From: Lacrimispora sphenoides
GTDB lineage: Bacteria; Bacillota; Clostridia; Lachnospirales; Lachnospiraceae
Direction of reading: 5' to 3'
DNA: 64,000 nucleotides
Assembly: GCF_900105215.1 (NCBI RefSeq)
Contig: NZ_FOIP01000001.1
Coordinates: 2,254,001 to 2,318,000, forward strand
Positions 26,147 through 36,007 of the stretch are shown piece by piece. Position numbers and translations under genes: made by a program. Below the pieces are notes generated by a model that saw only the letters and a list, made by a program, of their open reading frames with translations, was not told where the DNA came from and did not search any database. How positions within the stretch are numbered: position 1 is the first letter of the stretch; each line of letters opens with the position of its first letter.

Positions 26147-27418
26147 ATGGACAAGAGACCATTTGTTACAAAGGAAAAGTTAGAAGAGATCGCGAGAGAG
26201 TATCCAACGCCTTTTCATTTATACGATGAAAAGGGAATCAGGGAGAATGCCCAGAAGTTAAAGGAGGCGTTTTCCTGGAATAAAGGGTACCGGGAGTATT
26301 TTGCGGTTAAGGCCACGCCCAATCCATTTATCCTGAATATTTTAAAGGATTATGGGTGCGGAGCGGACTGTTCATCCATGACAGAGCTTATGATGTCTGA
26401 TTGTCTTGGCTTTACCGGCTCTGATATCATGTTTTCATCCAATGACACGCCTGCCGAGGAATTCCAGTATGCGGACAAAATCGGCGGTATCATCAATCTG
26501 GACGACATCACTCATATAGAATTTCTTAAAAAAGCCATCGGGCATATTCCGGAGACCATCAGCTGCCGATATAATCCGGGCGGTATATTTAAGATCAGCA
26601 ATGACATTATGGATAATCCGGGAGATTCCAAATATGGGATGACGACCGAGCAGATGTTTGAGGCCTTCCGTATATTGAAAAGCAATGGAGCCAAAAACTT
26701 CGGAATTCATGCATTTTTAGCGAGCAACACGGTTACCAATGAATATTATCCTCTTCTTGCAAAGGTGCTTTTCGAGCTTGCGGTAGAGCTTAAAAAGGAG
26801 ACGGGCGCCCATATCTCTTTCATTAACCTGTCAGGAGGAATCGGAATTCCTTACCGTCCGGGGGAGGAGTCTAATGACATCAAGGCCATCGGTGAAGGGG
26901 TCAGAGCGGTTTATGAAGAAATTCTGGTGCCGGAAGGAATGGGAGATGTGGCAATTTACACAGAGCTTGGACGCTTCATGCTTGGGCCTTACGGCGGACT
27001 CGTAACAAGGGCTATTCATGAGAAGCATACCCACAAGGAATACATCGGCGTTGATGCCTGTACGGTAAATCTGATGAGACCGGCTATGTATGGCGCTTAC
27101 CATCATATCACTGTTATGGGAAAAGAGGGAGATGTGTGCGGCCATAAATATGATGTGGTGGGATCTCTCTGTGAAAATAATGACAAATTCGCCATTGACC
27201 GGAACCTGCCTGAGATATCCGTAGGCGATCTGCTTTTCATTCACGATACGGGAGCTCATGGCTTTGCCATGGGATATAATTATAATGGGAAATTAAAGTC
27301 TGCGGAGCTGCTCTTAAAAGAAGATGGATCCGTTCAGATGATCCGCAGGGCGGAGACTCCCAGGGATTATTTTGCCACCTTTGATTTTTGTGACGTGCTG
27401 AAGGATATGAAATATTAA
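26147..27418 (+). CDS. lysA: Diaminopimelate decarboxylase-family PLP enzyme
   Basis: A 423-residue fold-type III decarboxylase. The cofactor Lys is in YFAVKATPNP, the glycine loop for PLP phosphate is LSGGIGIPY, and the dimer-shared catalytic Cys is in VVGSLCENNDKFA. The best fit is meso-diaminopimelate decarboxylase, the last step of lysine synthesis, though related amino-acid decarboxylases of this fold cannot be fully excluded. I chose the ATG at 26147, preceded by AGGAGAGG, over an upstream in-frame ATG at 26090 that lies inside a hairpin. A strong terminator follows the gene. Confidence 0.85.
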   Translation: MDKRPFVTKEKLEEIAREYPTPFHLYDEKGIRENAQKLKEAFSWNKGYREYFAVKATPNPFILNILKDYGCGADCSSMTELMMSDCLGFTGSDIMFSSNDTPAEEFQYADKIGGIINLDDITHIEFLKKAIGHIPETISCRYNPGGIFKISNDIMDNPGDSKYGMTTEQMFEAFRILKSNGAKNFGIHAFLASNTVTNEYYPLLAKVLFELAVELKKETGAHISFINLSGGIGIPYRPGEESNDIKAIGEGVRAVYEEILVPEGMGDVAIYTELGRFMLGPYGGLVTRAIHEKHTHKEYIGVDACTVNLMRPAMYGAYHHITVMGKEGDVCGHKYDVVGSLCENNDKFAIDRNLPEISVGDLLFIHDTGAHGFAMGYNYNGKLKSAELLLKEDGSVQMIRRAETPRDYFATFDFCDVLKDMKY

Positions 27419-27442
27419 TACTTTCGTAAGAAATTATAAAAG

Positions 27443-27491
27443 AAGGAGAGATGGTTTCCGGAGATTCAGGAAACTTCTCTCCTGTTTTTTA
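27443..27491 (+). terminator. Terminator of the lysA-like gene
   Basis: AGGAGAGA and GGTTTCC pair with GGAAAC and TCTCTCCT across a short loop, followed by TGTTTTTT. Confidence 0.88.
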
Positions 27492-27530
27492 CCCGCAAAC
27501 CGTGTATTATCTTAATTTGGGCAGAAAAAT

Positions 27531-27562
27531 CCCTGTGCCACATGACACAGGGGAGATTTTTC
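27531..27562 (+). terminator. Second terminator-like hairpin
   Basis: CCCTGTG pairs with CACAGGG around an 8-nt loop and is followed by GAGATTTTTC. It may act as a backup terminator behind the first. Confidence 0.65.
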
Positions 27563-27843
27563 TTAGGATTTTCGGATTTCAAAAAGGGTGAAAGGATAAT
27601 TGATACATTGTGCATTTCTTATGGTATTAGTATAACACACCGCCTCGAGAAAAGTTTGTATATTGTTTGAATAGATTATGAAGATTTTCTTAATTCAATC
27701 TTCACGAGGAAAAATCAGATGTTGATAAAATTGCAAAAAAATCTGGACTCTCCCTCATGAACTATTTGAAAAATAACAGGTATTACGCAACTAGTAACAT
27801 AAATATGACCAATTAGTGGCATTATTCGGAAAGGTCCATGCCA

Positions 27844-28047
27844 TTAATTTGAAAAGAGTTTGTCTGCATTGTGGGTTCCGTATTTTTCATCGTTTATACG
27901 TTCTTTTACAGGAATCCATGATTCCAGATCAATGTCATACAGGTTAGCGAGCGCAAGAGTATAGTACAGGACATCATAGAGTTCTTCTTCAATACTGCTC
28001 TTAAAAGAAGTCTCATTGGAAGGAGTTGTATTCTCGCGTATCGCACT
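27844..28047 (-). pseudogene. C-terminal remnant of a MazG-like nucleotide pyrophosphohydrolase
   Basis: The minus strand encodes 67 residues up to a stop, with no start codon at the 5' end, where an in-frame TAA (28048-28050) blocks the frame. The readable part contains EEELYDVLYYTLALANLY followed by EKYGTHNAD, the pattern of the last helices of MazG-like all-alpha NTP pyrophosphatases (acidic EExxD and hydrophobic helix, then EKY). The N-terminal half with the first metal-binding ExxE pair is missing. It is short of any usual size, so I treat it as a truncated gene. Recognition is by eye and not confirmed by search. Confidence 0.65.
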
Positions 28048-28140
28048 TTAGCATAAGAAAATTATCGAAATTTGTAGGTGATATTTACTTTCTTTCGGCA
28101 AACCTTGGTATATAATATTAATATGGAGGTGAAAGATATA

Positions 28141-28419
28141 ATGGGTAGAACTTGGCATTTATTTCCTGGTACTTACAGAAATAAAAGTATAAGGAATTGT
28201 TTAAGGGGACTAGAAAGCAATGAAGATTATACAATATTTTATGATGATGGAATCTTCCAGTTTGAACGGAAAAGAGGAAGTAAAAAAATTGTTTGTGAGA
28301 TTAGTGTAGGTGCGTTTTATGACATTTGCAATGGCTTATATGATAAAACAGAAATTAATAATCGAATAAATGATTTTATTCTGCAGCAATTATATCTAAA
28401 AGGTGTTGAATTAGAGTAG
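28141..28419 (+). CDS. Small hypothetical protein
   Basis: A 92-residue soluble protein with mixed charge and no signal peptide or membrane helix; I do not recognise a family. The ATG at 28141 follows GGAGGTG at a spacing of 9, better than the upstream in-frame starts from 28078. It is AT-rich compared with the neighbouring housekeeping genes and lies in a gap between a MazG remnant and an M20 peptidase, so it may be of recent foreign origin. The motif-like segment LRGLESNEDYTIFYDDG and a C-terminal helix are all that stand out. Confidence 0.6.
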   Translation: MGRTWHLFPGTYRNKSIRNCLRGLESNEDYTIFYDDGIFQFERKRGSKKIVCEISVGAFYDICNGLYDKTEINNRINDFILQQLYLKGVELE

Positions 28420-28583
28420 GTGGAATCCAACAGTCCCCATTTACTTTTGGAAACATCTGTCGAAATTAAGTCGATGGGTGTTTATTTCCCGTTCTTCTTC
28501 TTTTACATAAAAAAGGAGCCCTCCATGTTAGCGTTTTAACCAACATTTTGGGTTCACTTCAATTCCGGACCCGGAAGAAAATA

Positions 28584-29744
28584 CTAAAAGATAATGGAGC
28601 GTGCCAGTCTGGTGAGCACTTCCTCGCATCTTAAGATATCTTCACAGGGGACAAATTCATCTGGCTTATGGGCCAGTTCCAGGTCTCCGGGACCATAGGA
28701 CATGCAGTTGGGATTGTGAAGCTTACCAGCGATGACGGCGGTGTCGGTGTACCCGGGGAAATAGGAAACAGGGACCGTTTTTCCTGTAGTTTCCTCTGCT
28801 GCGGCTTTCAGGGCTTTTAATAAATAGGAGTTTTCATCCTTTTCGATGAATGGCCTGTCTCCTGTGATCTCATAAGAAGAGGTGATCCCTGGAACAGCGA
28901 TCGCAGCTTCCCGGATAGCCTGTTCCACAATGGAGATGGCAGCAGCTGTATCTGTAGGAGGCACCAGGCGCATGTCGATCCATACTTTGCATTGGTCAGG
29001 AACCACATATGGGCGGTATCCTCCTTCGATCTGGCCGAATGTGACGGTAGATATGCCCAGATCCTCATGAGTGGGGCATTCTCCGATCCGGCGGCGTATG
29101 GAAGATATGATCTCGGCCATAGCGGCAATGGCGTCGGCCCCCTTCCAGGGAGTGCTCGCATGGGCGGTCACTCCTGTAACGGTGACTTCAAACCAGGTAC
29201 GCCCTTTATGAGCAACCTGGATCTGTCCGTTTGTTGGCTCTGTATCCAGAACAAAGCTTTTTTTAGTCACCCAGCCTTCTTTTATCACATCCTCAACTCC
29301 CCGCATGAAATCTTCTTCATCAACAGTGCCGATGAAAACAAAGGAATGCCTGGGGATTTTTCCGGAAGCCGCCGCCTCTGCCATGGCGGAAAAGGCGGAG
29401 AGAGCGCAGGCCAGTCCGGATTTCATGTCACAGGCTCCCCGGCCATAAATCCTTCCATTAATAACCTCCGCTCCAAGAGGGGCGGTTGTCCAGCCGTCTC
29501 CAATGGTTACCGTATCCATGTGGCAGATATAAACAAGAGCAGGGTCGTCGATTTCTCCTTTAATTTTTGCCATAATATTATAACGGCCCGGCAGGACCTC
29601 TTTTTTTATGACAGGGACAGACAGGGAAGATAGCCGGTTAAAAATATATTCGGCAATATTTTTTTCGTATGCACCGGGATCCGTACTGTCGATGCGGATC
29701 AGGTTCTGTGTCAGCAAAGTGGCATCGGATCGATGATTTTCCAT
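28584..29744 (-). CDS. M20 family metallopeptidase (ArgE/DapE-like)
   Basis: A 386-residue di-zinc hydrolase of the ArgE/DapE/carboxypeptidase G2 group. Metal ligands and catalytic residues appear in order: His and Asp in CHMDTV, Asp in RGACDMKSG, the Glu pair in VDEEDF, Asp in VLDTEP, and the last His in LAHKPDEF. The dimerisation lid is present in the middle (about 180-290, VTGVTAHAS). It probably removes an N-acyl group or cleaves a dipeptide-like substrate in the cytoplasm; which one cannot be told. The neighbours give no clear pathway. Confidence 0.88.
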   Translation of the reverse strand: MENHRSDATLLTQNLIRIDSTDPGAYEKNIAEYIFNRLSSLSVPVIKKEVLPGRYNIMAKIKGEIDDPALVYICHMDTVTIGDGWTTAPLGAEVINGRIYGRGACDMKSGLACALSAFSAMAEAAASGKIPRHSFVFIGTVDEEDFMRGVEDVIKEGWVTKKSFVLDTEPTNGQIQVAHKGRTWFEVTVTGVTAHASTPWKGADAIAAMAEIISSIRRRIGECPTHEDLGISTVTFGQIEGGYRPYVVPDQCKVWIDMRLVPPTDTAAAISIVEQAIREAAIAVPGITSSYEITGDRPFIEKDENSYLLKALKAAAEETTGKTVPVSYFPGYTDTAVIAGKLHNPNCMSYGPGDLELAHKPDEFVPCEDILRCEEVLTRLARSIIF

Positions 29745-29903
29745 AATAATAATCTCCTTACTTGTTATTCTATATCCATTATAGGAACGGACAAGCAGAA
29801 TGTAAATGGTATTTGACTAAAATCTCCTTCGTATTTTTGAGGAAAAGAAACCACATGAGCCAAACCGGAATATCTTAATAAAAAAGGAATCAGGTAATGG
29901 ACT

Positions 29904-30794
29904 GTGAATCATGTGAGAGAAGCAATACACTGTGATGCTGCCCATCATATGGGCTATACAGGGCGTGGGATTGGAGTTGCAGTTCTCGATACGGGGATTT
30001 ATCTTCATGAGGACTTTGAACATAGAATGGCGGCTTTTGTAGATATTGTACACCGCAGAAGGGATACCTATGACGATAACGGTCACGGGACTCATATATC
30101 AGGAATCATTGGAGGCAGCGGCATCGCTTCCGGAGGAATGTATATGGGCATTGCACCAGAGTGTCATATCATTATGCTTAAGGTATTGGATAAAAAAGGG
30201 AATGGCTATGCTTCCGATGTGCTGGCCGGACTTAAATGGATTCGTGATAACAGAGAAAGGTATGGGATCAGGATTGTAAATATTTCTGTTGGTTCCTTTT
30301 CGAAAAAGGGGATGACAGAGAATTCTGTTCTCGTGCGAGGAGTAAATGCGGCATGGGATGACGGGCTGGTGGTCTGTGTGGCTGCAGGAAACATGGGACC
30401 AGGCATGAATACGATCACAACTCCTGGAATCAGCCGGAAGGTGATTACTGTGGGGTGCTCAGATGACTATAAAGAAGTTAATGTAATGGGAAACCGGATG
30501 ATTGATTATTCCGGAAGAGGTCCCACCGGTGCCTGCATCTGCAAACCGGAAATCATCGCTCCGGGGGCAGGGATTATCAGCTGCGCCAACGAATCAGGGC
30601 AATACCTTGCCAAAAGCGGAACCTCAATGTCGACACCCCTGGTTTCAGGGGCAATTGCGCTTCTTCTTCAGAAATATCCCTATATGACCAACCGGGATGT
30701 GAAACTGATGTTAAGAGAGCGGGCAGTGGATCTGGGTCTTCCCATAAATCAGCAGGGCTGGGGGATGCTTGATTTGGAGAGGCTTTTGATGTAA
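29904..30794 (+). CDS. Intracellular subtilisin-like S8 serine protease
   Basis: A 296-residue S8 protease. The catalytic triad is complete: Asp29 in VAVLDTG, His61 in DNGHGTH, and Ser241 in SGTSMSTP. Asn for the oxyanion hole lies in the AAGNMGPG segment. There is no signal peptide and almost no prodomain, so it resembles intracellular serine proteases, or a form activated without an exported precursor. The start is GTG at 29904; an in-frame stop lies three codons upstream, but the ribosome site is weak. A terminator follows at 30811-30866. Confidence 0.9.
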   Translation: MNHVREAIHCDAAHHMGYTGRGIGVAVLDTGIYLHEDFEHRMAAFVDIVHRRRDTYDDNGHGTHISGIIGGSGIASGGMYMGIAPECHIIMLKVLDKKGNGYASDVLAGLKWIRDNRERYGIRIVNISVGSFSKKGMTENSVLVRGVNAAWDDGLVVCVAAGNMGPGMNTITTPGISRKVITVGCSDDYKEVNVMGNRMIDYSGRGPTGACICKPEIIAPGAGIISCANESGQYLAKSGTSMSTPLVSGAIALLLQKYPYMTNRDVKLMLRERAVDLGLPINQQGWGMLDLERLLM

Positions 30795-30810
30795 TAGAAG
30801 AATGATATGA

Positions 30811-30866
30811 ATATTATCAGGGCTTCTGCGAGAAAATTTGACCCGTGGAGGCCCTGATATTTTAGT
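30811..30866 (+). terminator. Terminator of the subtilisin gene
   Basis: ATATTATCAGGGC pairs with GCCCTGATATT across a long loop, followed by a T stretch. Confidence 0.7.
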
Positions 30867-31016
30867 CGATAATTTTTGGAACTTTGAGTTATAACAGCCA
30901 ATACACGGCTCTTACCCCTATAAAAAGGCCCTCAATTGCTTCACTGCCCTTGGAAGGCCCTTAATGGCAGGAATAAAAATGTATTCCTCAGACGGCTATG
31001 TTTGAGTTAATGTATG

Positions 31017-31601
31017 CTATTTTGCTTGTAAATCACGCCATTTTATACCCAGCTCTGGTGGAGAATATGTCTTCATTTTGTCCAACAGATGGTTGGGATC
31101 GCTGTCTGCCAGAAGGAGCTTTTTGTTAGAGTGGTCCATAAACCCTTCTTGTATCGCTCGATCAATCATGTCAATAAGGGGGTCAAAGAAATGGGCCACA
31201 TTCAAAATCCCCACTGGTTTACTATGAATCTTTAGCTGTGCCCAACTAAGTGTTTCCAATAACTCTTCATATGTTCCAACACCCCCGGGCAGCGCAATAA
31301 AACCATTAGACAAATCTGCCATTTTTTTCTTTCTCTCATGCATATCTGCAACTTCAATAAATTGAGTAAGATTCACATTTGCAATTTCTTTGGGGAAAAG
31401 TCCTTTCGGCATCACACCTATAACCTTGCCATTATTTTTAAGTACCTGATTGGACAATTCCCCCATTAAACCTACATTAGAGCCGCCATAAACCAAATCG
31501 ATTTTGTTTTGTGCCAGTATTTCTCCAAGCTGCAATGCAGCCTTTTTATATTCAGGGCTATTGCCGAAATTAGAACCTGAATAAACGCATATTCTATTCA
31601 A
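31017..31601 (-). CDS. LOG-family Rossmann-fold protein (TIGR00730 type)
   Basis: A 194-residue protein of the LOG / lysine-decarboxylase-like family. The family signature PGGVGTYEELLE is present, together with the N-terminal GSNFGN and YGGSNVGLMG loops that bind nucleotide. Members release free base from nucleoside 5'-monophosphates (cytokinin-type phosphoribohydrolases); older annotations as lysine decarboxylase are not supported. AGGAGG lies before the start. It stands alone on the minus strand, divergent from a LysR regulator with an AT-rich gap of about 260 bases between them. Confidence 0.92.
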   Translation of the reverse strand: MNRICVYSGSNFGNSPEYKKAALQLGEILAQNKIDLVYGGSNVGLMGELSNQVLKNNGKVIGVMPKGLFPKEIANVNLTQFIEVADMHERKKKMADLSNGFIALPGGVGTYEELLETLSWAQLKIHSKPVGILNVAHFFDPLIDMIDRAIQEGFMDHSNKKLLLADSDPNHLLDKMKTYSPPELGIKWRDLQAK

Positions 31602-31862
31602 TGCTTATCCTCCTCTTACTTATCTGAAATTTTTGTATCATAGCTACCCCTGCTATAAGTAAATTTGAACGGGGCTGCCCATTAAATCCCACTTGCAATG
31701 TCAAATCCATCCCAGATACCAACGAAAGAAAATAGTACAGGAATACCACCTTTACGCATCCTTTGTGACATTCTATTGACGCTACTGTATGCTCATATTA
31801 TAATAAAAAAGAAGGTATAAGTAAAATTGCAAGTTAGTATAGGAGGTATATTAAAATATTAT

Positions 31863-32750
31863 ATGTTAATAAATTTAGAACTTTATAGAATTTTCTACAC
31901 AACTGCAAAACTTGGGAGCATCTCCAAAGCGGCAAAAGAATTATATACGTCACAACCCGCATTAAGCCAGGCGATTAAGCAGCTTGAGCAAAAGCTGGGC
32001 GGAGAACTGTTTTATAGAAATGCCAGGGGTGTTTCCCTGACCCTTGAGGGTGAAGTCTTATATCGATATATTGAACAAGGTTATAGCTTAATACAGGCTG
32101 GGGAACACAAGTTTTCCGAACTTAAACAAATGACGTCAGGACAGTTGAGATTAGCAGTTTGCAGCGCAGTTTGCAAATATGATTTACTGCAATATGTCAG
32201 TCAATATAATCTTAACTATCCTGACGTATATATATATATTAAAGACGAACCAAGCTATGAAATAGCCCGCTTATTGGACATGGGAAAAATTGATATAGGT
32301 ATCATTAACCCTCACAATCTTGACAGTGGTAAATTCGATACAATTAAAACTTTAGAAATGCATGACTGCTTTGTTGTCGGTGAAAAGTATAAAGCTTTAT
32401 ATGACGAATCGATTTCTATTCATATGCTATCTCAAAAATACCCGTTTATCATGCTTCAAAAGGGAGGCAGCACAAGAGCATATATTGATGAATATTTTTT
32501 ATCTCATGGAATTAATTTAGCTCCACAAATTGAATTAAGTAACTTGGATTTGATAATTGAATTCACGATCAAAGGGTTGGGTGTAGCTTGTGTCATAGAA
32601 GAACATGTACAAAAGGAATTAAAAAGCAATTCCCTGTTTAAGCTTAATATTCAGGAAAAGCTGCCTCCCCGAAGTTTAAGGGTTATCGTTAAAAAGGATA
32701 TGCCGCTTTCCACGGCGGCCAGTAAATTTATAGACTTGATGGGTGTATAA
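31863..32750 (+). CDS. LysR-family transcription regulator
   Basis: A 295-residue LysR regulator. The N-terminal winged HTH is clear (SISKAAKELYTSQPALSQAIKQLE), followed by a linker helix and the two-lobed effector domain (about 90-290). It is markedly AT-rich, unlike the FAD oxidoreductase downstream. The ATG at 31863 gives a standard LysR N-terminus, but AGGAGG lies 16 bases upstream, a wide gap; an in-frame TTG at 31827 is the alternative. As LysR proteins often control a neighbour, the oxidoreductase 170 bases downstream is the first candidate target, though it is transcribed in the same direction. Confidence 0.9.
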   Translation: MLINLELYRIFYTTAKLGSISKAAKELYTSQPALSQAIKQLEQKLGGELFYRNARGVSLTLEGEVLYRYIEQGYSLIQAGEHKFSELKQMTSGQLRLAVCSAVCKYDLLQYVSQYNLNYPDVYIYIKDEPSYEIARLLDMGKIDIGIINPHNLDSGKFDTIKTLEMHDCFVVGEKYKALYDESISIHMLSQKYPFIMLQKGGSTRAYIDEYFLSHGINLAPQIELSNLDLIIEFTIKGLGVACVIEEHVQKELKSNSLFKLNIQEKLPPRSLRVIVKKDMPLSTAASKFIDLMGV

Positions 32751-32917
32751 AAATTCTAAGCATTCTATTACTCCTGTTTTGATTGACAGAATTTCATCGC
32801 ATACAGAGTGCCATGGCTTCTTGACAGCGGTTACGTTCGGGAAATAAAGCATTGTACGAGCCATATATTATAAGAGGACCATGCATGTTATGCGTCCAAA
32901 TATTAAGGAGAATAACA

Positions 32918-34270
32918 ATGAAATATAGAAAAGAGCCCGAACTGACTGGACGGATTGTTTTACCAAATGATCCGCAGTACAACTCCGCCCGTCAGGAATT
33001 CAATACGTTTTTTAATAAATTTCCACTGGTTATTGTATTCGCAAAGGAAACACAGGATGTCATCAATGCCATACGCTGGGCGCGTTATACCGGAGTACCG
33101 CTCCGAATGCGCTCTGGACGCCACAACTATGAGGGTTTGTCTGCGCTGAATGGCGGGCTTATCATCGATGTCAGCGAAATGAAACAACTGGAGATAAATC
33201 GCAAAAAAGGCACAGTCACACTCCAGACAGGGCTTCGGAATGTTGAAATTATAGAAGAACTTGGTTCACAGGGTTTAGTCGTTCCGCCGGGGTTATGCCC
33301 CACCCCTGGTATTGCTGGCGTTACCTTGGGCGGTGGGCATAGCAGCCTTTCCAGACCTTGGGGGCTTGTTATTGACAATCTTCTGGAGGCAGAATTGGTA
33401 GACGCAGATGGCTGTGTGCTGCATGCAAGCGCCGACCGCAACCCAGACCTGTTTTGGGCCCTGCGGGGTGGTGGCGGAGGTAACTTTGGGGTTTGCACTT
33501 CCTTCCGTTTTCGTACACACGAAATCGATACGGTGGCTTATGCTGCAATCAACTGGGAACTAGAAGACTTAAAGCCGGTGCTAAAGACCTGGCAGGAATA
33601 CACGCTTCCCGACGCAGACAACAGGTTTACACCGCTGTTATCGATTATATCAGGAGAGCAATCCTTTTTGCTTGCACAAGGGGTGTTTCTCGGCTCAGCC
33701 AAAGTATTGCGCGAATTGCTTCGTCCCTTGCTCCGGTCCGGTTCACCTACTAGCGTATTTATTGAGGATATACCATGGGTAGAAGCCGCAGCCCGTATTG
33801 GAAAGACCCAGCCCGTTAGCCCGGAGCCATTTAAAAGCGTTGGGCCTTATGTCGATGAATTGCTGCCGGATGAGGCAATTGACATCATACAGCGTTTTAT
33901 TACAAATCCACCAACCGGTTCTGTGTCTCTCCTGTTCCATGGTTTGGGTGGGGCGGTAGCTGATATTCCCAGCAAAGCCACAGCGTACTTCCAGCGTAAT
34001 GCGCTGTCAAATATGTCTATTTATGCCACATGGAACGAGCCCGAGGGTGCAGGCCCCGGTATTCATTGGGTGGATCAATTTCGAAGGGAAATGCTGCCAT
34101 ATACCAATGGTGTTTATATCAACACCCAGGATTTATCCATCGAAAATTGGCCAAAGGTTTACTATGGTGGTAACTTTGAGCGCTTGACAAGAATTAAGGC
34201 AACGTACGATCCGGAGAACTTTTTCCGCTTTCCGCAAAGTATACCGCCGGCTTCCAGATGCAGGGAATAA
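32918..34270 (+). CDS. BBE-type FAD-binding oxidoreductase with bicovalent flavin motif
   Basis: A 450-residue oxidoreductase of the berberine-bridge-enzyme / PCMH flavin family. The His for 8-alpha linkage is in RSGRHNYEG and a Cys in GLCPTPG sits where the second, 6-S-cysteinyl, bond forms, so the flavin is probably bicovalent. The GGGHS and RGGGGGNFG segments contact FAD, and the C-terminal BBE segment reads YYGGNFERL. Such enzymes oxidise sugars, lignan-like alcohols or secondary metabolites with O2 as acceptor, unusual in a presumed strict anaerobe. GC-rich codons (GCG, CGC) compared with the LysR gene suggest lateral transfer. Start supported by AAGGAG. A terminator follows. Confidence 0.87.
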   Translation: MKYRKEPELTGRIVLPNDPQYNSARQEFNTFFNKFPLVIVFAKETQDVINAIRWARYTGVPLRMRSGRHNYEGLSALNGGLIIDVSEMKQLEINRKKGTVTLQTGLRNVEIIEELGSQGLVVPPGLCPTPGIAGVTLGGGHSSLSRPWGLVIDNLLEAELVDADGCVLHASADRNPDLFWALRGGGGGNFGVCTSFRFRTHEIDTVAYAAINWELEDLKPVLKTWQEYTLPDADNRFTPLLSIISGEQSFLLAQGVFLGSAKVLRELLRPLLRSGSPTSVFIEDIPWVEAAARIGKTQPVSPEPFKSVGPYVDELLPDEAIDIIQRFITNPPTGSVSLLFHGLGGAVADIPSKATAYFQRNALSNMSIYATWNEPEGAGPGIHWVDQFRREMLPYTNGVYINTQDLSIENWPKVYYGGNFERLTRIKATYDPENFFRFPQSIPPASRCRE

Positions 34271-34777
34271 CTGATAGAGAGTGCGGAAGGCTGTAGTGGG
34301 AGAGGAATACTGTTATCTTATCTGCCTTTCCACGTTGCTGACATTTGGGATTGGACAGCTGATGGAGCTGATGGGGGATTACTCTGGTGGGTATTGCTTG
34401 ATAATAAAAACCGTGTTTACCTGGATTATTTTAGGAATAGCACGGTTTTTTCCTTAATTTTTCTTATTGCAGGATAGTTGATAAAGTGGTTTAAGACTTC
34501 GATTCACTCATATGTATGAAGCAAAGGCACAACTGTATTTGAGTGGCCAGGGAGCATTCGATATACCGCATGATGTGGCCTGATTCAGATAATATTATTA
34601 CAAAATAGTAGTTGCACCTCCAATCCTCCTATGCTATAGTAAGTTAGAGTTCAGTTTATCTTTTCTTCAACTTTCAGGCATTTCGCCAAAACGTCCCTAT
34701 TGAATTTATTAAAATGATTTATTGCTGTACAGGTCAGGAGTGTGATGCGTATTGAGCTCAGAAGTATAAAATTCTGG
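34271..34777. other. Intergenic region between the oxidoreductase and recA
   Basis: About 500 bases without a supported gene. It contains a terminator at 34403-34452. A hydrophobic frame of about 60 residues (around 34290-34460) can be read but has no good start or ribosome site, and I do not call it. Confidence 0.5.
34403..34453 (+). terminator. Terminator downstream of the BBE-type oxidoreductase
   Basis: AAAACCGTG pairs with CACGGTTTT across a 25-nt loop, followed by TTTTCC. It lies about 130 bases after the oxidoreductase stop. Confidence 0.75.
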
Positions 34778-34806
34778 TTGACATTTGCCCGGAAATATAC
34801 TATGAT
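34778..34806 (+). promoter_or_regulatory. recA promoter
   Basis: TTGACA (34778-34783), a 17-base spacer and TATGAT (34801-34806) form a near-consensus sigma-A promoter about 42 bases upstream of the recA start. Confidence 0.9.
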
Positions 34807-34820
34807 TATAAACAGAAAAA

Positions 34821-34832
34821 GAACATTTGTTC
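34821..34832. promoter_or_regulatory. LexA (SOS) box of recA
   Basis: GAACATTTGTTC is a perfect palindromic GAAC-N4-GTTC site, the Gram-positive LexA/DinR operator core, placed just downstream of the -10 box, where repressor would block transcription. Confidence 0.85.
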
Positions 34833-34847
34833 GCATCGGAGGATAAT

Positions 34848-35942
34848 ATGAATAAAGATGATAAGCTAAAGGCGCTTGATGCCGCCCTTACTCAGATAGA
34901 AAAGGCATATGGGAAAGGCTCTGTTATGAAGCTGGGCGACTCAGGCACGAATATGAACGTTGAGACCATACCTACGGGTGCATTGAGCCTTGATATTGCC
35001 CTTGGCCTGGGCGGAATACCAAGGGGAAGGGTTGTGGAGGTCTACGGACCGGAATCCAGTGGTAAAACGACGGTTGCCCTACATATGATCGCAGAGGTTC
35101 AGAAGAGAGGCGGCATCGCAGGATTTATTGACGCGGAGCATGCCCTTGATCCTGTTTACGCCAAGAATATTGGAGTGGATATTGATAACCTTTACATTTC
35201 CCAGCCGGATAACGGGGAGCAGGCATTGGAAATTACAGAAACCATGGTTCGGTCCGGTGCCGTTGATATTGTAATCGTGGACTCGGTCGCAGCGCTTGTG
35301 CCAAAGGCCGAAATCGAAGGTGATATGGGCGATTCCCATGTGGGTCTTCAGGCGCGTCTGATGTCCCAGGCTCTTAGAAAGCTGACGGCCGTCATCAGCA
35401 AATCCAACTGTATTGTTCTCTTTATCAACCAGCTTCGTGAGAAGGTGGGAGTTATGTTTGGAAGCCCTGAGACTACCACGGGAGGACGTGCCCTTAAGTT
35501 CTATGCGTCTGTCCGCCTGGATATTCGTAAGATCGAGACCTTAAAGCAGGGCGGAGATATGGTAGGTAACCGGGCCCGTGTAAAGGTAGTAAAGAATAAG
35601 ATTGCACCGCCATTTAAGGAGGCGGAATTCGACATCATGTTCGGCAAAGGTATTTCCAAGGAAGGAGATATCCTGGATCTGGCGGTGAAAGAGAATATCG
35701 TAGAAAAGAGCGGAGCATGGTTTGCTTATAATAATGTCAAGATCGGCCAGGGACGAGAGAATGCCAAGATTTATTTTCAGGACAATCCGGCAGTTTGCCT
35801 GGAGGTAGAGAACAAGGTCCGTATAAAGTATGGGCTTCATGAAGAAGGCAGTATAGCACCGGAGAGTGCTGGTTCATCTGCCACTAAGGAAAGCAAGAGA
35901 ATCAAGGCAGAAGAAAGCAAGGGCGAAACTCCCAAGGAGTAA
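34848..35942 (+). CDS. recA: Recombinase RecA
   Basis: A 364-residue RecA, the strand-exchange protein of homologous recombination and trigger of LexA cleavage. Walker [10 protein letters not shown] is at residues 67-75, Walker [11 protein letters not shown] follows, and the DNA-binding loops L1 ([17 protein letters not shown]) and L2 are intact. The C-terminal tail is rich in Lys, Glu and Ser. The start at 34848 has CGGAGG before it; a longer frame from 34827 would include the ribosome site and LexA region. recX follows after 65 bases, as is usual. Confidence 0.98.
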   Translation: MNKDDKLKALDAALTQIEKAYGKGSVMKLGDSGTNMNVETIPTGALSLDIALGLGGIPRGRVVEVYGPESSGKTTVALHMIAEVQKRGGIAGFIDAEHALDPVYAKNIGVDIDNLYISQPDNGEQALEITETMVRSGAVDIVIVDSVAALVPKAEIEGDMGDSHVGLQARLMSQALRKLTAVISKSNCIVLFINQLREKVGVMFGSPETTTGGRALKFYASVRLDIRKIETLKQGGDMVGNRARVKVVKNKIAPPFKEAEFDIMFGKGISKEGDILDLAVKENIVEKSGAWFAYNNVKIGQGRENAKIYFQDNPAVCLEVENKVRIKYGLHEEGSIAPESAGSSATKESKRIKAEESKGETPKE

Positions 35943-36007
35943 TCTCAGCAAGGTTTTGGCCGGCGAACTCATGAACGCCGGGAAAATAGTTAAAATAAGG
36001 GGCCTAT

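Noticed and set aside
34290..34460. Hydrophobic ORF of about 60 residues before recA
   Set aside because: No start codon with a ribosome site, and a terminator lies within it.
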